From assembly GCF_041381155.1 (NCBI RefSeq), contig NC_091134.1, forward strand, positions 10,014,755 through 10,078,754: a DNA stretch of 64,000 nt. Reading direction: 5' to 3'. This document shows, in pieces, positions 61,580-64,000 of this stretch. Both the position numbers and the translations under genes were made by a program. Under the pieces are notes generated by a model, which was not told where the DNA came from, did not search any database, and saw nothing but the letters and a program-made list of their open reading frames with translations. This DNA comes from Argopecten irradians. Its lineage: Eukaryota; Mollusca; Bivalvia; Pectinida; Pectinidae. Position 1 is the first letter of the stretch, and each line of letters starts with the position of its first letter.

Positions 61580-62490
61580 AGGATGTACACCTCTGAGAAG
61601 TCAAAATTTTCTTGTATTAAACCTTTTTTTCTCATATAGATTTTTGGAAATAGGAGTTCATACCATATAAGAAAATGGAAGAAAAAACATATGTCGGTGT
61701 GCTTGTTTGTGAGCTATTGTCTCTCAAAGATACCAAGTTGACAAAATCTGAGATTTTTGGGGATTTTTGCCGTTTTGACCATATACACAAGAGTTTAAAG
61801 CCATAATTTCCTAATGAGATGTTTGATATGTATGGAAGTTTGAAGAATTGATTTTCCTGTAGTTTTCTTTAGAAATATACAAGTTTTGATTAATAAGACT
61901 CATATTTTGTCACATAATAACAACATATGCTACCCCTACCCCTTGGTTTTGAGCTACAAAATACACCATTTTCAGCCATTTTTGCCCAATTTAACCCTTT
62001 ATAGAAACAGTTGTGGTATTAAGCTTTTGTTAATATTTTGCATATCAATAGGATTGTTCTTTCTAAATTAGGCAGAAAAATGGGGGGTCAGTGTGCTTAC
62101 TTGTTTGCCCCATTTGAATATTTGTTATTTTTCAGTATTTTAGAATAAGAAATAAAAGTGATCAAATTACCATTATATGTAAAAATAAATTGACAAAAGC
62201 TTATCACTTTACGCAATAATGCTCAATATTTTAATAACCACGATCCTAGTAAAGTTTAGCAGCAAAAATTAGCTCGATACAGCTAAAAATGCTGGTGCAG
62301 TGATAATTTAAGCAAAAACAATTTCAGTAAGAAATGGTTATACTATGGCTCTACTCAAAGAGGAAAAAGACACAATTTCAAAATGGCCGCCAAATGGGCC
62401 ATTTCTTAAAATCCCTGTATAAAGAAAATCTACTGAAAATAGAAATATAATTTTTTGACAAAATTTGCACCTGGCAACATTCTACAGATA
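61580..62490 (+). repeat. Dispersed repeat of about 0.9 kb (+ copy, best preserved)
   Basis: Begins near GGATGTACACCTCTGAGAAG and ends near GCACCTGGCAACATTCTACAG. It interrupts sequence that is continuous in copy 1 (about 36805). Copy 2 has a different insertion of about 285 bases at the same spot (47101-47386). Confidence 0.75.
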
Positions 62491-63221
62491 TTGATAATAA
62501 TGAATACGGTAATGTGACCACGGTTGTACTATTAGTCAGCACCTTTGCAGCTAAAATGAATAAAACGCGTTTGTCGTGTGTGCTGCATGGGTGTATTTCC
62601 CTATAGCATTATAATTGTTAATCAAACAATATAACACACAGTAGCAAATTTTAGTTTATCCTTTTCCTATAGAATAAATCTAGTAAGACTTCATGTAAGA
62701 AACACCTTACAAAACGTTCAAGTATATGTGAAATGATTGTACGATAATCAACAGAAATTACTGCAAAACTTTGCAAACAAGGTTTTATTTCATGTAAAAT
62801 AAAATAAAAATAACCCATACATATCACAGCAAACACTTCGTTTGATATTATAATATACTTGTAATTTCTTTGTATATTGATATAAAATTACTTAAACGTC
62901 AATACGTTTAAATCAAATCCACTTTCTTTATATATCGTACGCAAATTAAAAACAATATCGATTGTTGAAAGATAAGTATTACAAATCTAAACTAATGGAT
63001 CGGAGTTAATAGCAAATATATCACACTTATGTCACAATACGTTAATCTCAGATGTAACGTAAGACGGTAAAAATCTCATATAGGCAATCAAGTTGTCCTC
63101 TCAATTTCCAACTGTCTTCATTTCATCATCTTAAATTGGCATGCCCAGCCATCCGTCATTAGAGTGAAGAAGCAATGACCTCGACATCAGGACGACCCAG
63201 CGCTGCGCGAACACATACACA

Positions 63222-63542
63222 TCAGAGACTCAGGGAGAACTTGATTATGACTGCGCTGATCAGTAACAGGGGAGACAATCCATGGGCGCCATTCGCTGAA
63301 AGAAGAACATGTTTTACATCAGTTGACATTCATATGGCAACATTAATGTGATAATCAATTCGTGTGTCGGATTCTAATATTTAAGGACCATTCTGTAAAT
63401 ATCTATACGAAACCATAGTCAAATTCAAAATTATATTACAGTACCACATTGCATAAAATCAAGTTAAATCATATACATAATATGATTTTCGACTTCTGAA
63501 TTTTCTTTACAGGTCATATCTTACCTGAATTCTTTTTGGTAC
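63222..63542 (-). CDS. Gene E: last two exons of a gene D paralogue (partial)
   Basis: Coding parts 63542-63525 (18 bases) and 63295-63222 (74 bases), AG/GT bordered and phase 1. They encode the TKKNS remnant of the exon 7 linker and a tail ANGAHG, then LSPLLLISAVIIKFSLSL, then stop. The tail exon has exactly the gene D length. The linker exon is 18 bases shorter than in gene D, an in-frame loss. The signal, Cys and stalk exons must lie beyond 64000, so whether the gene is complete cannot be judged here. Confidence 0.7.
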
Positions 63543-64000
63543 CTGTTGAGAAAAAAAAATCCATTTATTATTCACGAATATGTCGTTGGTTTAATATTTA
63601 ACTTCAAGTTTACAAGTTGGCGTATATTTATTTATTTTTTTAAATGCCAATTAAAACAAAGGGACTTGTAAAGATAATTATGATGTGTGAATTATAATTA
63701 CACTTATCGCGTTCAAATAAAGAGCTTGAAAAGAACATTCAATATTATTTAGCTAAGATGACTGTTGATGGTTTTATTTTTGCTAGAAATAATTCGCATA
63801 TATTAATCATTTGGTCCTCAAGGGATGACAAAAATATTTGACTGGATACAAGTCGCAATAAAGATAATGATGCAGGAGTATTTTTAACAGGATATTGCAT
63901 CAACAACAACATAAATAAAATTGATAAGGGGCAACTATACATAGGAAATGTAGATTGTATCGGCCTGAAAACATTTTCCTTATAGAGGAATAAGAATACA
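63543..64000. other. Intron or flank of gene E, nothing further recognised
   Basis: AT-rich; the part up to about 63640 matches 48740-48860. No further exon found before the window ends. Confidence 0.5.

Larger units (their letters stand above)
57701..64000 (-). repeat. Tandem unit, copy 3 (partial, runs off the window)
   Basis: Same order as copy 2 (45428-49000), but enlarged by the 2.2-kb transposon at 57837 and the dispersed repeat at 61580. The rest of gene E should lie to the right of 64000. Confidence 0.8.

Overview
The window looks like nuclear DNA of an invertebrate animal, most likely a bivalve mollusc. The sequence is AT-rich, with GT-AG introns, sparse genes, many short inverted-repeat elements, tRNA-derived SINEs and a LINE fragment. 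The species-level guess is inference from these features and from protein style.

Left third (1-14.3 kb): a complete ten-exon gene for a secreted, GPI-anchored alkaline phosphatase on the + strand (coding 3648-13842, 527 residues). Bases 1 to about 635 are a second, badly scrambled copy of its last exon plus 3' UTR, either a pseudogene or uncorrected long-read sequence.

Right two thirds (14.3-64 kb): a cluster on the - strand of small secreted proteins that I do not recognise. Exons were assembled by hand from signal peptides, splice sites and reading phase. Gene A (20.1-17.4 kb, 124 aa), gene B (31.2-23.7 kb, 183 aa) and gene D (56.9-48.3 kb, 174 aa) are complete. Gene C (42.6-37.9 kb) is a broken copy of D. 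Gene E has only its last two exons inside the window (63.5-63.2 kb). All share a signal peptide, one or two four-cysteine modules, a Thr/Gly/Ala/Ser-rich stalk, a C-terminal hydrophobic tail like a GPI signal with a shared H-x-x-[ST]-P motif, and internal introns that are all phase 1. In A and B a furin-like basic site separates the two cysteine modules. In B and D the start ATG is the last codon of exon 1, touching the splice donor.

The cluster grew by tandem duplication. Blocks at about 14.3-15.2 and 21.2-22.0 kb flank A and B. C, D and E lie in three head-to-tail copies of a unit of roughly 10-15 kb (about 34.5-43.3, 45.4-57.7 and 57.7->64 kb). Comparing copies exposes later insertions: a TTAA-flanked MITE family, a 2.2-kb TA-flanked inverted-repeat transposon, a dispersed repeat of about 0.9 kb, a fold-back element and a decayed DUF3504 (Crypton-type recombinase) gene. 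Remaining intergenic DNA holds hairpins, low-complexity tracts and repeats; no tRNA, rRNA or CRISPR was seen.
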